A stretch of 64,000 nt of DNA from Diospyros lotus (GCF_014633365.1 NC_068349.1:13256753-13320752); one strand, 5' to 3'. Numbered from the stretch's first letter, positions 38,665 to 50,781 are shown. The notes: generated by a model not told the origin, from the letters alone. A program made the numbers and translations.

Positions 38665-39299
38665 AGGCTTAATACACATGTTACCTCTCAACAATCAAGA
38701 AATAGACTTAATTTATTGTGATATCTCAATAATTAAAAAATATATATTTAATTATTAATGTGTAAAACGTCAAGATTTAATATCTCAATTATTAAAAATC
38801 GTTACTTTTGGCCGTTACCGTGACAAAATGTTAACGCGTGTATGAATGTATCAATTTTTATGAATGAATAACATGTTAGCGAGACATATCATATTAGACT
38901 TATTACATAATTATGATATTTATTCCCTCAATAATTAAAAGTAGACATTTAATCCCTCAACAATTAAAAAAAAATAATATTTAGTTCTTGATATGAAAAA
39001 AATACCGAATCGATCACTTATAAGTTAGAACAATAATTTTTAATAGTTGAGATACGAAATCTCGACGTTTCGCATATTAGGAACCAATCATCATTTTTTT
39101 TAAGGAGAGCAACAAACCTGTCAACCTGTTCAAATATTGTCAATTGATCATTCATGTGACGTGTCACTTGCAAAAACAAGTATTTTTATACAAGTGATAA
39201 CGTTTTTAATAATTGAAATACGAATTTTTGGTATTTTGTATATTAAGGACTAAAAAATAGATTTTTTAATTATTAAGGGGATACAATATGTATTAAACA
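38665..39299. mobile_element. Mutator-like MITE
   Basis: The left end AGGCTTAATACACATGTTACC pairs with the reverse complement of the right end TGTTTAATACATATTGTATCC. The pairing continues through 'caattaaaaaat' phrases, and inner copies of 'cgtcaagattt' / 'cgacgttt' are also mirrored. Flanks TTTTTTAAT (38656-38664) and TTTTTTAGT (39300-39308) give a 9-bp duplication with one change. No coding capacity. Confidence 0.65.
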
Positions 39300-39308
39300 T
39301 TTTTTAGT

Positions 39309-39900
39309 ATTGTCACACAAGCAGGTGAAGGATCCATTGGGTTCTAATTAAATTAATAGTAATATTATTTGTAAATTTAAAAAATTAAAAGTACATATAT
39401 AAAGAATCACTGGCATTTATTTCACAAAATTGTTAACTAATTTTTAAAAATTAAAAAATTTTATAGTATGTAAAAGTGCTATAATTTTCAGGAATTAAAA
39501 ACATTTTTTGTACGTAGCACAATTGTTTTGTAAGTTTTAAAAATTAATTAATAATTTTGTAAGGAGATGTTCGTTCATATATAGTTTCTTGAATATACAA
39601 TGGAAAGTAAAAGCTGTGTGCATAAATAGTAGATTAAATTGAATATACTCATTTAAAAGCAATGCAAAGGATATTATTATTGCAAACCCACAGCCACAGC
39701 TGGACACAAACACACTGAACTTCGTAAAAATTGATGCCTTACTACAGTAGTCTCATCCCATGCATCCAATCCAAGATAATTGAGGACATCCACGCCCATC
39801 ATGTTCAAGAGTGCGTGTATATTCATTAAGAATTTTCCGAGGCGCTTTGATTAATTATTTGGCTCCTTACTTCTCTCTCATATTGTACTCTTGTATTATA
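39309..39900. other. AT-rich spacer
   Basis: No gene or bounded repeat is seen; several 'aatttttaaaaattaa' phrases recur. Confidence 0.5.
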
Positions 39901-39933
39901 AGGGTGTTTTGGCTTACCCGTTTCATCATTTAT

Positions 39934-40621
39934 TAGGAGCGTCAAAAAATATTCGAAAATTGATGAATCAGACCAAACCAAACAGAATCGTGCCTTTTGA
40001 ATTGATTTTACGGTTCAACAATTAGGTTCTGGTTCTAAAAAATTAAGAATCGATATATTTGATTTGGTTACTGATTTTTCTTTTTAAGTTTCGTAATTTG
40101 AACTGAAACAGAACCGATATAATACTTATATATATATATTATAATTTTTTAGATATATATACATACGTATAAATATATTATTACTTGCAATTTTAATATG
40201 CTAGTTTTTGTTTATTTATTTTTTATTGTTGGTTATTGTTATTCATGAAATTTTTTATTTCTAGATTTTTATGCGCTATTGCTATACTAAATGGTCGATA
40301 TAATCTCATTTGATGAGGCAGTCTATGAATTATTTTGTTTTACTTTTACTTCAAGATTTGAAGTATTAATGAAGTTATGGGTTTATTTTAATTAACAAAT
40401 TTGTTTATAATTACATATTTTGCGAAAATGTTTAGAAGCTAAATGTTAATTGGATAGAACCGAAACCAAACCGAAATTGGTTCGATGTTACGGATTGGTC
40501 ATAGTTTGGTTTTATATATGTAATGGTTCGGTTACGGTTCTTATTTTTTTAGAACCGTTAAAAATGGTTCGGTTATTGAATTCTTATAAAACCAGACCAA
40601 TCTGAACCATTGATATCTCTA
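39934..40621. mobile_element. hAT-like MITE with perfect 8-bp duplication
   Basis: Ends TAGGAGCGTCAA and, on the other strand, TAGAGATATCAA; flanked on both sides by TCATTTAT (39926-39933 and 40622-40629). The interior is rich in GGTTCGGTT / AACCGAACC words near both ends, a well-known type of plant MITE. It is 688 bp and non-coding. Confidence 0.8.
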
Positions 40622-40967
40622 TCATTTATAACTTACTTTTATAATTTATAAATTATATAATTTATTTTATTACATATTTGTTAAGAAATTAAAAAATTAG
40701 AAGCTACCGAACTTATAAGTTATTTTAATATCTTATTCAATAAGTTCATCTCCAATTTTTTCAAATAAATTCTTGATAGCTTATTTCATCGACAAAGCAA
40801 ATTACAAATTTACCACCAATTATTTTAGATATTTACAACTCTATCCCTTCTCTTTCATCCCTTTGCCTTATTTGTCGTCGCCTTTCTCTAGTTTCTTCAT
40901 CACCATCCTTGCCTCCATGGCAGTCGCTAGCCGTTGCCTCTAGCCCTATTCCTTTCCTCATCAATAG

Positions 40968-41208
40968 TTAATGGCGGATCTAAAAATCTATGTAGAGGGA
41001 GGTTAATTTTTTTTTTTTGAATTATAAAATTATACATCACAAATTTTGGGGTGAGTTAAATTTTTTTTGACTGAATTATTAGTAAAATTTATTATTTTTT
41101 ACATTAAAAATAAATTTTTTATATTAAAAATTAATATTAAAAAATTATTTTTAGTTGTGAGCTACCCTGGGCTTTAGCCGAGGCAGCTCATGTATGAATC
41201 CGCCCCTT
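40968..41208. mobile_element. short hAT-like MITE
   Basis: The 241-bp element has ends TTAATGGCGGATCTA and, on the other strand, AAGGGGCGGATTCA. It is flanked by ATCAATAG (40960-40967) and ATCAACAG (41209-41216), an 8-bp duplication with one change. It splits a pyrimidine-rich stretch repeating 'gcctctag...cc' phrases. Confidence 0.7.
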
Positions 41209-41702
41209 ATCAACAGCCATTGCCTCTAGTCTCCATCACTACCTTCTCCATATTCGTCACCATTGTCCATTGCCAGTGCCTCCATTGTTTGCGTCCTCCC
41301 CCATCTTTGTATATATATATATATATATATAACATATATATTTTGTATTAATATATTTTTTAATAATTATGTATAATTTATCAACATATAATTATAAGTA
41401 TTTTATCAGTTAGATATCAATTTATATTTTATTTTTATTATAAATTAATATTTTTATAAATTTTATTTATATTATTCAATAATATGTTTATTTTTATTTT
41501 TTTATTTTTTTATTAAGTTTTGGTAGTTTATCAATTTTTTTTAAACTTAATATATAATTATATAACTGATAATTTAAAAAATATTTATTCAAACACATTA
41601 TAAGCTTAAACGCTATCTAATTTTTAAATTTTACACAACTTATAAATATAAAGACTTATAAACCCTAAAGAAAAAAAAAAAAAAAGAAAAGCCAAACAGC
41701 CT

Positions 41703-42941
41703 CTATATTTCTGACTTGCTCACCTATATAGCTATATGTAACTTACTTAGTTGTAAAGAACATTATGATGTCAATTAATTTGATACAAATTCTAAAAAAA
41801 TCGAGTTATGGCCTCCCCACGATAGCTTTTATATATTTTTCTCAAAATTTAAAGAGTAAAATATAATTATCTTCCAATATTATGAGAGAGCACCCTGAAA
41901 ATGTAAAATTACCCCTTTACCCTCAAGGATGATGAACCTCCGCTGGACAAATAATAATACAGAAGAAGAATAGATATACCAGCCTATTTTCAGCCCACCA
42001 AATATGCCACTCTGGGCTTATAAATCCAAGCAGGGCCGCAATACGGCCCAAGTTTCTTGGACCGATCCAATACCATTTTGGATAAAAGCCTCTTTTAAAT
42101 CTCTTAATTAGGTCAGCGAGAAAGCCTGGGCAGTTAGATTTTTCAGTTTTTATTTCACTTATTTTTTGTATTACAAGAAATCAAATAAATTCGCTATAAT
42201 CGGTTAAATATTTCATTGTTAGTATTTGATTGTTTTTAATTTTTGGTACCATAACTAATAAATTTTGATTTTTTGTTAAAACTCAATCTCTCTTTTGATT
42301 TTTATGAAAATCTATGAATGAAAATTAACATATTACTATAAATTTCAATATCACTCGATTGCCGGGGTTTATGTTAATTTTAATATTAAGTAATTTTTAA
42401 ATTTATATTAATATATATTATATTACATTAGTTTTATTTAACAGAATTTGATTAAAAATTAAGAGACTAAATTAAAAAAAATTTAAAATTTAGTAAGTGT
42501 AAAGATGAAAATTAGAATACAATAAGTAATTTATCATGAAATATAAAATATAAAAATTAATAATGTAATTTAGCTCAAATTTATCTTACATGCAAAATGA
42601 CTTGTTCCCCTTTTGTCTTACGTACAAATGGAAAATTTGAAAGAATAGAAAGTGCGTTGCCCCCACAAGGCCCATTAAACTTAAGAAGGAGGCCGACAAC
42701 CCACTTGGAGGAGACGTAGGAAATCCGACCAAAGCAGGCACTTCCGTCTTCCCAAGCACCCACCCCTTGGTAGTGGGCTTTTGGTGATGTAGAAGGGGGT
42801 GTTTGAGGGACCCACCCTCCTTGTGTTCTTCATGTGGGGGGAAGATTCCAGGGATTTTGATACAACAAATTATTGATACAATATTGGAACAACAAAGAGC
42901 AGAGAATATAATACAACTAATGTAAGTAAAAAAGTAAATCA
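41703..42941. other. intergenic region
   Basis: AT-rich to about 42580, then a GC-richer, low-repeat block (42590-42860) in which the minus strand is open in two frames (42581-42763 and 42586-42942) without recognisable family signatures. I call no gene. Confidence 0.45.
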
Positions 42942-42949
42942 TTTGATTA

Positions 42950-43938
42950 CGGGAAATTCTATCCCCAGCCCATCTTATTATTCTTCACTGTCTACATTTA
43001 ACATTTTTCAGTTATCTTGTATCAAAAATCCTTTATTACCTTTTCCATAGCCACTTTTCCTTCACTCCTCAGCCATTTCTCCACAGCACACACTAAATAT
43101 TAAAAATAAATTAATAAAAAAAATAAATAAATAATAGGTGCCGGCCCAACCACCATCACTGCCGCCATGGAAGCAGCTACTGGTGGTGCCCCCAATGGCC
43201 CAAGGCAATTGGTGGGGGGTCACTCTTTGAGGGTGACAGTGGGTGGTCGAGGGTTTGATTGTGGGCCGTCGGGGACAAGAGGGACCCCGAACTAGCCGTC
43301 AGGGGTTTCTCGAACCCCCCATCATCACTGGGCAGTGGGTTGGCCTCTACCCACGGTCGACCCATCGCCTAGTAACCTCTAACCCCTCATCGTCGTCGAT
43401 TGAATTTGTTAAAATTTCATCATTTTTCGGCCATTTCTCCGTAGCCTACACTAAATATTAAAAAAATTATTTTAAAAAATAAATAAAAGGTGCTAGCCCC
43501 ACCACCATCGCGCTCCTCGTGGAGGTAGCCACTGGTGGTGCCCTCAATCGGCTCATCGGGGTGACAGTGAGCGGTCGGGGGTTGCAAGTTAGGGGTTTTG
43601 CAACCCCCGACTAGTAGTGGTTAGGGGTTCCTCGAACCCTCGATGAGCGACGATCGGGGGTTCCTCGAACCACCCCATAGTCGTTAGATGGTGGGTCAGC
43701 CTTTACCCACGGTAAATTCATCGCCCAATAACCTTCAACCCCTACCGTCGTCAATTGAATTTGTTAAAATTTCATAGATGAGTGTTAGGGGAACATGTAG
43801 AAGAAGATGGGGGACAAATTTAGGATATGGAGGCTGGAATGAGTAATTAATAGTGGTTGCAGATAGTAAAAATATAAATTAAGTTGGTGTGTGGGCTCTG
43901 AAGGGTAATATATAATAAGGTTGAGAATAGAATTCCCC
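42950..43938. mobile_element. TIR element carrying a GC-rich tandem duplication
   Basis: CGGGAAATTCTATCCCCAGCC at the left pairs with the reverse complement of the right end, GGGGAATTCTATTCTCAACC. TTTGATTA lies on both sides (42942-42949 and 43939-43946), an 8-bp duplication. The interior has two head-to-tail GC-rich units (about 43073-43430 and 43431-43780). There is no transposase frame; hAT- or Mutator-type MITE. Confidence 0.7.
43073..43780. repeat. two tandem units of about 355 bp
   Basis: Each unit starts near 'ccatttctcc..agc..acactaaatatt', continues through 'accaccatc', 'actggtggtgcc', 'ggggtt.ctcgaac' and ends with 'ctacccacgg' then 'gtcgtc.attgaatttgtta'. The second unit contains an extra inner repeat of the TCGGGGGTT / CTCGAACC part. 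Confidence 0.7.
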
Positions 43939-43946
43939 TTTGATTA

Positions 43947-44993
43947 AAACATGGGACAAGTCATTGCACGCTGCGTCATTTCTCGGACCGCTGCTTACAG
44001 TCATTTTTTTGCATTCAATTCTTTCCTTTTGTAGTTCCTTTGAACCAAATTCTCACCAAACCAAACTCATGACTCAACCTACCAAATTGCCAAATTCCCC
44101 CCCCCCCCCCCCCCAAAAAAAAAAAAAAAAAAAAAAAACAAAAACAGTTGGTTATAGTTTGGATAAACAAAAATTTAAATGTAACAAAAATGTTCTAAAT
44201 GATTTGGTTTGATTTTGAGTTTGGATAAACTGTCAAATTAACCGGGTGCAAGAACTAAGTTTTTATAATTTAATTTTTTTTATTTATTTAGTTACAAAAC
44301 TATGAATTTTAATTGATTATTAAGTAAAATAACAAATTCATAATTTTTTATTTAATAATTTTAATTTTTTTTGAAATAATCAAAATATCATCAATTTTTA
44401 ACTTCCCACTCATCTAAAAATAAAAAATATTATTGTTGTTAATATGTTTCATACATTTGTCTTTTTAAGTATTGCTAATTGTTACAGTTAAAACTGCATA
44501 AATAACTAAGTTATAGTTTATATAGTTTTAAATGTTTGATAGTTTGGTTATGTCTAACAGACAAAGCAAACTATTAATAAGGTTTTGGCTTGAATATTTG
44601 AAATTGATCATCGCACACCTTTTGCGATGATTGTCTTTGCACGACTCTCAGCAGTATTCGTGCTTTCGATTATATCAAGAGAGATAAATCGTAGGTTGGA
44701 CTTTTGGTTCTTATGCAGGGTGATAATCGAACTTATAACCTATCGAATTGACACCGACATATTATTCATTCGATCGCTCGACCTATGCAGTCAGGGCAAC
44801 CATCACACACCCCTTTTCATAGATGAGAACCATTTAGCTCATTTTTTCGCACAAATAGGGCAATCTTTGTCTAGCTGAAATTTGTAGAGGTAGTCCTTCA
44901 TGTCTCAAGCTATCTTTGTTATTTTGAATGATTTACGATGAATAAGGTTACTTTTGAAACACAAAATATTAAATCATGTTTAATTATGAAATT
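43947..44993. other. AT-rich spacer with a C/A homopolymer junction
   Basis: No gene is seen. A run of about 18 C (44097-44114) directly abuts about 24 A (44115-44138). The remainder is anonymous up to the AAAGT duplication of the large nest. Confidence 0.55.
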
Positions 44994-44998
44994 AAAGT

Positions 44999-45773
44999 TG
45001 TTATTGTTCGTACACAAGAATAAATTTATTTGTTGGAAAATTCTTCTTCAAGCGCATAGGACATTTCCCATATTTAAGTAAGATTCTTAGTCAGAATTGT
45101 AAAGATCTTGAATAGATAGAAGCATCTTACTTGGGTAGCATTTATTAAAATGAATAAGATAAGGTTGGAATACTTACGGATTAATATATGGAATGCTAAA
45201 GATAAGATTGTGAAACATTACAAGATTTTTATTAAACTGTTTGTTAATTTTTTTGGAATGCATTGGAGGATATATGCGTCATTATTTTTTATCTGTAAGA
45301 TCCAATATATGTTTGTCTTGGAGGGCGGAGAGGGGGAGAGATAAGCATATCTAAAAAATATCAGATAAAAAGTCACGTGACTTCTTTTTCAAGGGTCGCC
45401 AGATAAGTTTAACAAATATATTAAAAATGATAAAAGTCTAAAATATGCTATAAAAATTCTTGATTTTTTGGGATTGGAACGAATCCTATTCATTTTAATT
45501 CCTTACACAATTTTGGAAGAAGATCTTGGAGGTATCATTGTAATGGGAATGCCTCCCAAGAGCCCTTCAAGAGACATTTTGAGCTATCTTACAGCTTTTT
45601 GGTCCTTTCTCATGAGTTTGCTGAGAGAGTCTCTCGGGGACCTTTTAGCTGAGAAGGCCTCCCAGGCTGCTTTTATATGGCCTTTTTATTTCTTCATTCC
45701 TTACGCTTAATTCTTAACTATCGGGCTTAAACTTTGTGGGCTCCGTAGATGACCTAGGCCTTTGTGCACATCA
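44999..45773 (-). repeat. 3' LTR of the Tat-like element
   Basis: It aligns with 62995-63536 at both ends (ACACAA.AATAAATTT at the left; CTTTGTGCACATCA at the right) and through 'gagtttgctgagagagtctc'. It is longer because about 235 bp of unmatched sequence lies between about 45150 and 45445. Confidence 0.75.
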
Positions 45774-46103
45774 ATTGTTCTTTAGGGCCTTTCTATAAAA
45801 ATGGACCTCAATTATTTTCTTTTTTCCACCAGAGTGAATTCTTAAAGTTTTTTCAAGTCTTTCTAAAATTTTCCTTGTAAGTCTCTCATAAACTTTTAGT
45901 TTTTCGTAGACTTACTCATTCTTCCACAGAGTTGCCTAATTTTTTTCAAAGTCTCTCAATTTTTGTATTGGTGAGTTCCTTTATTTGAGCGATGGCAAGA
46001 ATGAAACAGAATTGAAGGCCTGCCACTCTTTAAGAGACAAAGCTAATTCTAGGTAATAGGTCTCATTTTTTAATTGCAAATCTCACAAGGGTCCTGTGTT
46101 GTA

Positions 46104-46268
46104 TCCCTTCCCAAATGATTATAAGATAGTGCTTCTTGGGGATGGGTGAATATATGCATTGCCTATGTTAACGAGGGCTTCATAGAAGTCCTTGAGGCTT
46201 TGTTAGTAGTCGGTCTCCAATTCTCTCTTTCTGAATATGGGATGAACTTTTTGAGGGAAAGCTGTCTA
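46104..46268 (+). pseudogene. antisense ORF of the Tat-like element, left part
   Basis: On plus, opposite to the element, the frame reads VNEGFIEVLEALLVVGLQFSL up to the copia insertion. When the copia element and one ATTCC copy are removed, the frame runs straight into LHPNGW... at 61113. The 'LHPNGW' phrase and spacing resemble plant 'putative plant transposon / mobile domain' proteins found in Tat-lineage antisense ORFs. Function unknown; upstream the frame is broken by stops. Confidence 0.5.
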
Positions 46269-46273
46269 ATTCC

Positions 46274-46478
46274 TATCGAGAAAATAAAATTGTATTAGCT
46301 ATATTTAATAATCAGTATTTAGTAGTCTATATTGGTATGTGTAATTTACTATTTATTATGTGGTGAATATCCAAGAGTCACTTTTGTAGTCCTATAAATA
46401 TTATTCAGAATGAAATTGCAATCGTCAGAGAGTTCTAGAAATTTACAAAACTTCCTCCTCTGTTTCTTCTCTCCAATA
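46274..46478 (+). repeat. copia 5' LTR
   Basis: 205 bp, starting TATCGAG (TGTTGAG in the 3' copy) and ending CTCCAATA. TATA box CCTATAAATATT near 46391. The first bases have two transitions relative to the 3' LTR. Confidence 0.9.
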
Positions 46479-46481
46479 GTG

Positions 46482-46493
46482 TGGTATCAGAGC
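46482..46493 (+). other. copia primer-binding site
   Basis: TGGTATCAGAGC, complementary to the 3' end of initiator tRNA-Met, three bases after the 5' LTR. Confidence 0.9.
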
Positions 46494-46509
46494 TACTTCA
46501 AGTTGATTC

Positions 46510-47452
46510 ATGATGAACGGGATGTTTCCCTTCCAATTTCCAAAACTCACCAAGGAGAATTATGACAACTGGTGCATCAGAATGAAAGCTTTGCTGGGAT
46601 CGCAAGATGTGTGGGAGATTGTAGAAAAGAGATGTGACCAGCCGGAGAATGAGAGAGTAATGACGGCTGCCCAAAGAGATGCTTTACAGAAGGAAAAAAA
46701 GAAAGACCAGCAAGCACTTACTCTTATCCATATGTGCTTGGATGAGAGTATGTTTGAAAAAATCTCTATTGCAACAAGTGCAAAGGATGCATGGGAGGTT
46801 CTCCAAAATTCATTTAAAGGGAAAGACAAAGTAATTAAAGTGCGTCTGCAAACTATGAGAGGTGAATATGAAAATCTCAAGATGAAGGACTCTGAATCTA
46901 TTGAAGAGTATTTTAATAGAGTTTTGACAATTGTTAATCAATTAAAAAGATATGGAGAGGCGATGACAGACGTTCGTGTGATTGAAAAAATTCTTCGTTC
47001 CTTGATTCCAAAATTTGATTATGTTGTAACTTCCATTGAAGAGTCAAAGGATTTGGGGTCAATGACAATAGATGAACTCTTGGGTTCATTACAAGCCCAT
47101 GAAGAATGATTAAAGAAAAGAGAATAGCCTATTGCCCATGTATTACAGGAAAAACTGAATTTGAATGAAAAGGAACATATGCAGCAACAATCTGTTGGAG
47201 GACGAGGTAGAGGCCGAGGAAGAGTAAGAGGTAGAGGTCGAGGTTGGACTCGTGGAAGAGGTAGAGGAGGCAGAACTTTTCCTAACATTGAAGAACTAGA
47301 TTTTCAGTAACAAAAGTCAAGAGAACCAGATTTTCAGCAACAAAAGTCAAGAGGACGTGGCAGAGGTGGCTGGTTTCAAGGTGGTCGTGGTCGGAAATCT
47401 AATGTACAATGTTACAATTGTCAAGGATTTGGACATTTTGCTGCAGATTGTA
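46510..47452 (+). pseudogene. copia gag (three in-frame stops)
   Basis: The gag (nucleocapsid) domain reads from [16 protein letters not shown] through a 199-codon open stretch to 47109. The same frame continues past TGA (47107), TAG (47125) and TAA (47308), through an RG-rich basic linker (47194-47400) with a small internal duplication, to a perfect CCHC zinc knuckle CYNCQGFGHFAADC (47410-47451). The knuckle binds element RNA. Stops in CGA- or CAA-like positions are explicable by C-to-T change. It joins protease in the same frame, as usual for a single copia polyprotein. Confidence 0.88.
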
Positions 47453-47454
47453 GA

Positions 47455-47754
47455 TTGAATTCAAGCAGAAATGAACGGGCAAATTTTGTTGAGGCCAAAG
47501 AATATGAAGATTCCGCTTTGTTGCTGACTTGCAATGGAGATGACGAAAGGAATCATGATTTTTGGTATCTTGACTCAGGAGCTAGTAATCACATGACTGG
47601 TAATAAAGATTTGTTTTGTAGTCTTGATGAGTTTATTAAAAGTAGTATTTCTTTTGGTGATAAAACTAAAGTTCCAGTCATGGGCAGAGGAGATATTCTT
47701 ATTAGACTAAAGAATGGAGATCACCAATTTATTTCTCATGCTTATATTTTCTAG
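47455..47754 (+). pseudogene. copia aspartic protease
   Basis: Continues in the gag frame. WYLDSGASNHMTG holds the catalytic DSG (Asp at 47572-47574). The frame ends at TAG 47752-47754, and integrase resumes in another frame just after, so a small indel lies near 47755. Without the frameshift this would cleave the polyprotein. Confidence 0.85.
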
Positions 47755-47759
47755 CCTTA

Positions 47760-48907
47760 AAAACAAATATTTTGAGTATTGGGCAGCTTTTGGAAAAAGG
47801 GTATGAGATAGAGATGAGTAAGAGTGGGCTGGCTATGAGAGCTGGAAAAGGGAGAATGATAGCAAAAGTTCCATTATTGAAAAACAAAATGTTTAAACTG
47901 AAAATCAACAGTGATAGTCCCAAGTGTTTAAAGGCTACTACAAATGATTCGTCATGGCTGTGGCATCTTAGGATGGGTCACTTAAATTTTGGAGGACTGG
48001 AGCTGCTGTTCAGAAAAAAGTGGGTGCATGGTTTGCATTTCATTAGTCATCCCAATCAAATTTGTGAAGGCTGTATGTATGGTAAGCAGACCAGGAAGAG
48101 TTTTCCGAAAGAGTTTTTCTTTTGAGCCTTACAGCCACTTGGATTGGTGTATGCTGATTTATGTGGTCCTCTCAAACCAAATTCCTACGGGGAGAACATG
48201 TATTTTTTGTTGTTTATTGATGATTATACTCGCAAAACTTGGGTTTACTTCTTGAAAGAAAAATCTGATGCATTCGAAGTTTTCAAGAAATTCAAAGCTC
48301 AAGTTGAAAATGAAAGTGGTTGTTCTATTAAAGTCATACGAACTGATCGAGAAGGGGAGTTCACATCAAGCAAGTTTAATCAATTTTGTGAAGATCTTAG
48401 TGTACGACATTTGTTGACTGTTCCAAGGTCACCCCAACAAAACGGTGTTGTAGAGCGAAAAATAGAACCATTCTTAACATGGCTCGCAGTATGCTTAAGA
48501 GCAAGAGGATGCCAAAGGAGTTTTGGGCTGAAGCAGTGGTGTGTGCAGTTTATTTGAATAATCGAAGTCCAACAAAGAAATTGATGCAAATGACTCCACA
48601 AGAAGCATGGAGTGGAAAGAAACAAGATATTTCTCATTTGAGAGTGTTTGGTAGTATTGGTTATGTTCATGTTCCTGATGAAACAAGAAGTAAATTGGAT
48701 GATAAAAGTAAGAAACTTGTATTTATTGGTTATGCAAAAAATTCGAAGGGTTATAAGCTTTATAATCCTCAGAATGGAAAAACTGTCATTAGCAGAGATG
48801 TGGAGTTTGATGAAGATGGCTCTTGGGAGTGGAATGTTCCTCAAGATGAAAATTATAATTTTCTTCCTTTATTTGATGATTTTTTGGCTACAGATCAGCC
48901 TCAAAAT
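47760..48907 (+). pseudogene. copia integrase (stop and frameshift)
   Basis: An N-terminal zinc-binding part (LWHLRMGHLN ... CEGCMYGK) is followed by the catalytic core with the D-D-E residues in YADLCGP (48156), RTDREGEF (48345) and NGVVERK (48453). The second motif has Glu where most relatives have Gly. A TGA at 48123 interrupts in frame. A one-base shift near 48462 moves the rest ([16 protein letters not shown]...) to another frame, which runs to 48907, where the solo LTR begins. Integrase would join the cDNA to host DNA; here it is dead. Confidence 0.88.
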
Positions 48908-50682
48908 TGATAGAGTTGTAACCTGGGAGCCAATCATAAGAGTTGTGAGTTGGCTGCATTTCTAATTAATCTTGGACATATTTTGATTAATATATGTATT
49001 TCTCTTATAATACATGGCAATATGTTCATCTTTATATTTTACTATTTAGATGAGTCCTAAAGAGTATAGCAATGTCAATCGAGTTATGATGAGATCATAC
49101 TAATGAGATCGAATGACTAATGCTTCATTCTTTAACTATTCCTGGTCATAGGACTATAGAGTGGGGCCTCTATAGTACCGTTAAGACCAGTACACACTAT
49201 GCATGCTCGTAAGGAGGGTAGTTGATCTCATTGACTACTTGTGTGGTGACACTAATGCAAGTATGTAGGTGCTCATTAGTGAATGAGTTCACTGAATGAC
49301 CTAACTTGAGAACACTCAAATGGTAATTCTTACTAAATGTCAATTGGGAGTTCTATGTGGCGACAAGTGCTAGTAATCTCTTTTCCTGAGGTATCACAAT
49401 TATCTTGTATGAGGAGTGTCATGTTTTGATGCTACTGTATGGGGTCTAGTAAGATGGGTCCCTAATAAGGTGGTTATTAAATATGATCCGAATCATACGA
49501 AGGTAGGTGAGTACGCAAGATGGAATCTATCGACCTTAGTAAGATTTAAAAGATATATGCCCTATGTGAATGATGAAGTCACAACTTGAGGAGTCGTTGG
49601 CAAACGTAGAGAGTTGAGAATTAATAAGAGTTATTAATTCGACTATATGAGTTGTGGACTTAACATTCGTACACATAGTGTTGGTTATTAGAAGTTTGAC
49701 ATTTTACCATACTTCTAGACTATACCGGGGCATTATGATAGAGGGATCGAATAGCACTGAAACTTGTCACGGAAAGGTTCATTAGAAGTGTCATTTGCAT
49801 TTCATTATGATATGAGGGCGCCATGATACGTTGCTAGACGTCAATCTTGGTCTAAGGACAAGATAATAATTTTACTCATATGATGAAATAAATTAAGGAT
49901 CATAATGAAAGAGTTTTATTAGGAGTAGGATTTTATAAATTGCCCTTTGTCATTTTCATAGTGAACCTATTAGGTCACACACAAACAAAGAGGAGTTTCA
50001 TGAAAATTTTAGTGGGACCGAAAAATGTTTTTGGGGCCCATAAGAATTCGTGGATTTTTGGGGTGAGCTAGCACTCGCGGAAAAGTCAATGAGATGTCGA
50101 CAAAATGAGCAAAAAGTAAAACAAGGTAAGAAACCCACAATTGGGTTTGGGCCTTGGTCCAACATGTTTATAACATGTTTGGGTTTTCTTTAAATCCTTA
50201 GTTTGACTAGGTTTTGGGTTGGGCCTTGGCCCAACATGTTTATAATATGTTGGACCAACTATAAATACCTAGTTTGACTAGGGTTTGTTAATGGCTCTCC
50301 ATTTTGCCTCATAACCCCTTTGGCTTTCTAGAGAGAGAAAGTTGGTTTTTGAGAAAAACCAACCATATCTCTAAGTGTTGGATTAGATCTTGCATGGTTG
50401 ATGCAAGGAGATCAAAGGGGCGTGCTCATAGACATCGATTGAAGCATCTCTTTGGTGTGGATCACTTATAGAGGGTGGGTAACACCTCGTGGCACAAAGA
50501 TTCATCCATTCTTCATCGGACAATCAAAAGGTTTGATTTTTCATTATATATTTATATTCTTGAAGTGATTATATATTTACAAACTAGATCCGTTCATTTT
50601 GGGTTTCAAGATTAACCAAAGAGTTTGGTTGATCCAAATAATTTTTAAATTTTCGCTGCGTTTGGATCCAAGAAACCCAACA
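48908..50682 (+). mobile_element. solo LTR inserted between copia integrase and RT (family D)
   Basis: The 1,775-bp sequence starts TGATAGAGTTGTAACC and ends AAGAAACCCAACA, flanked by AAAAT (48903-48907) and AAGAT (50683-50687), a 5-bp duplication with one G/A change. A TATA box (CTATAAATACC near 50259) and a U5-like end give plus orientation. No internal domain remains, so it arose by recombination between two LTRs of a larger element. It contains tandem 'ttggtccaacatgtttata' phrases at about 50150-50250. Confidence 0.82.
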
Positions 50683-50781
50683 AAGATCAAGTTGTTGCTG
50701 CTGTTACACCACAAACTTCTCTTCGTATAGCTCAAACAGATCCAACAAATTTGTCTTCTCAAAGCTCCTCTCATAACTTTT

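Larger units (their letters stand above)
39901..41702. mobile_element. probable outer hAT-like element holding two younger hAT elements
   Basis: The left end AGGGTGTTTTGGCTTA resembles the reverse complement of the right end AGGCTGTTTGGCTTTTC. If the two inserts (39934-40621 and 40968-41208) are removed, the remainder is about 0.86 kb with inverted AT-rich subterminal parts (TTATAA / AACTTATAA words). The outer duplication is not clean, so this level of nesting is the least certain. Confidence 0.4.

Noticed and set aside
42581..42942. Minus-strand frames as an exon
   Set aside because: Two frames compete, no family resemblance and no plausible neighbouring exons.
46560..48844. Minus-strand frames of 106 and 154 codons
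   Set aside because: They lie opposite copia gag and integrase and are shadows of those frames.
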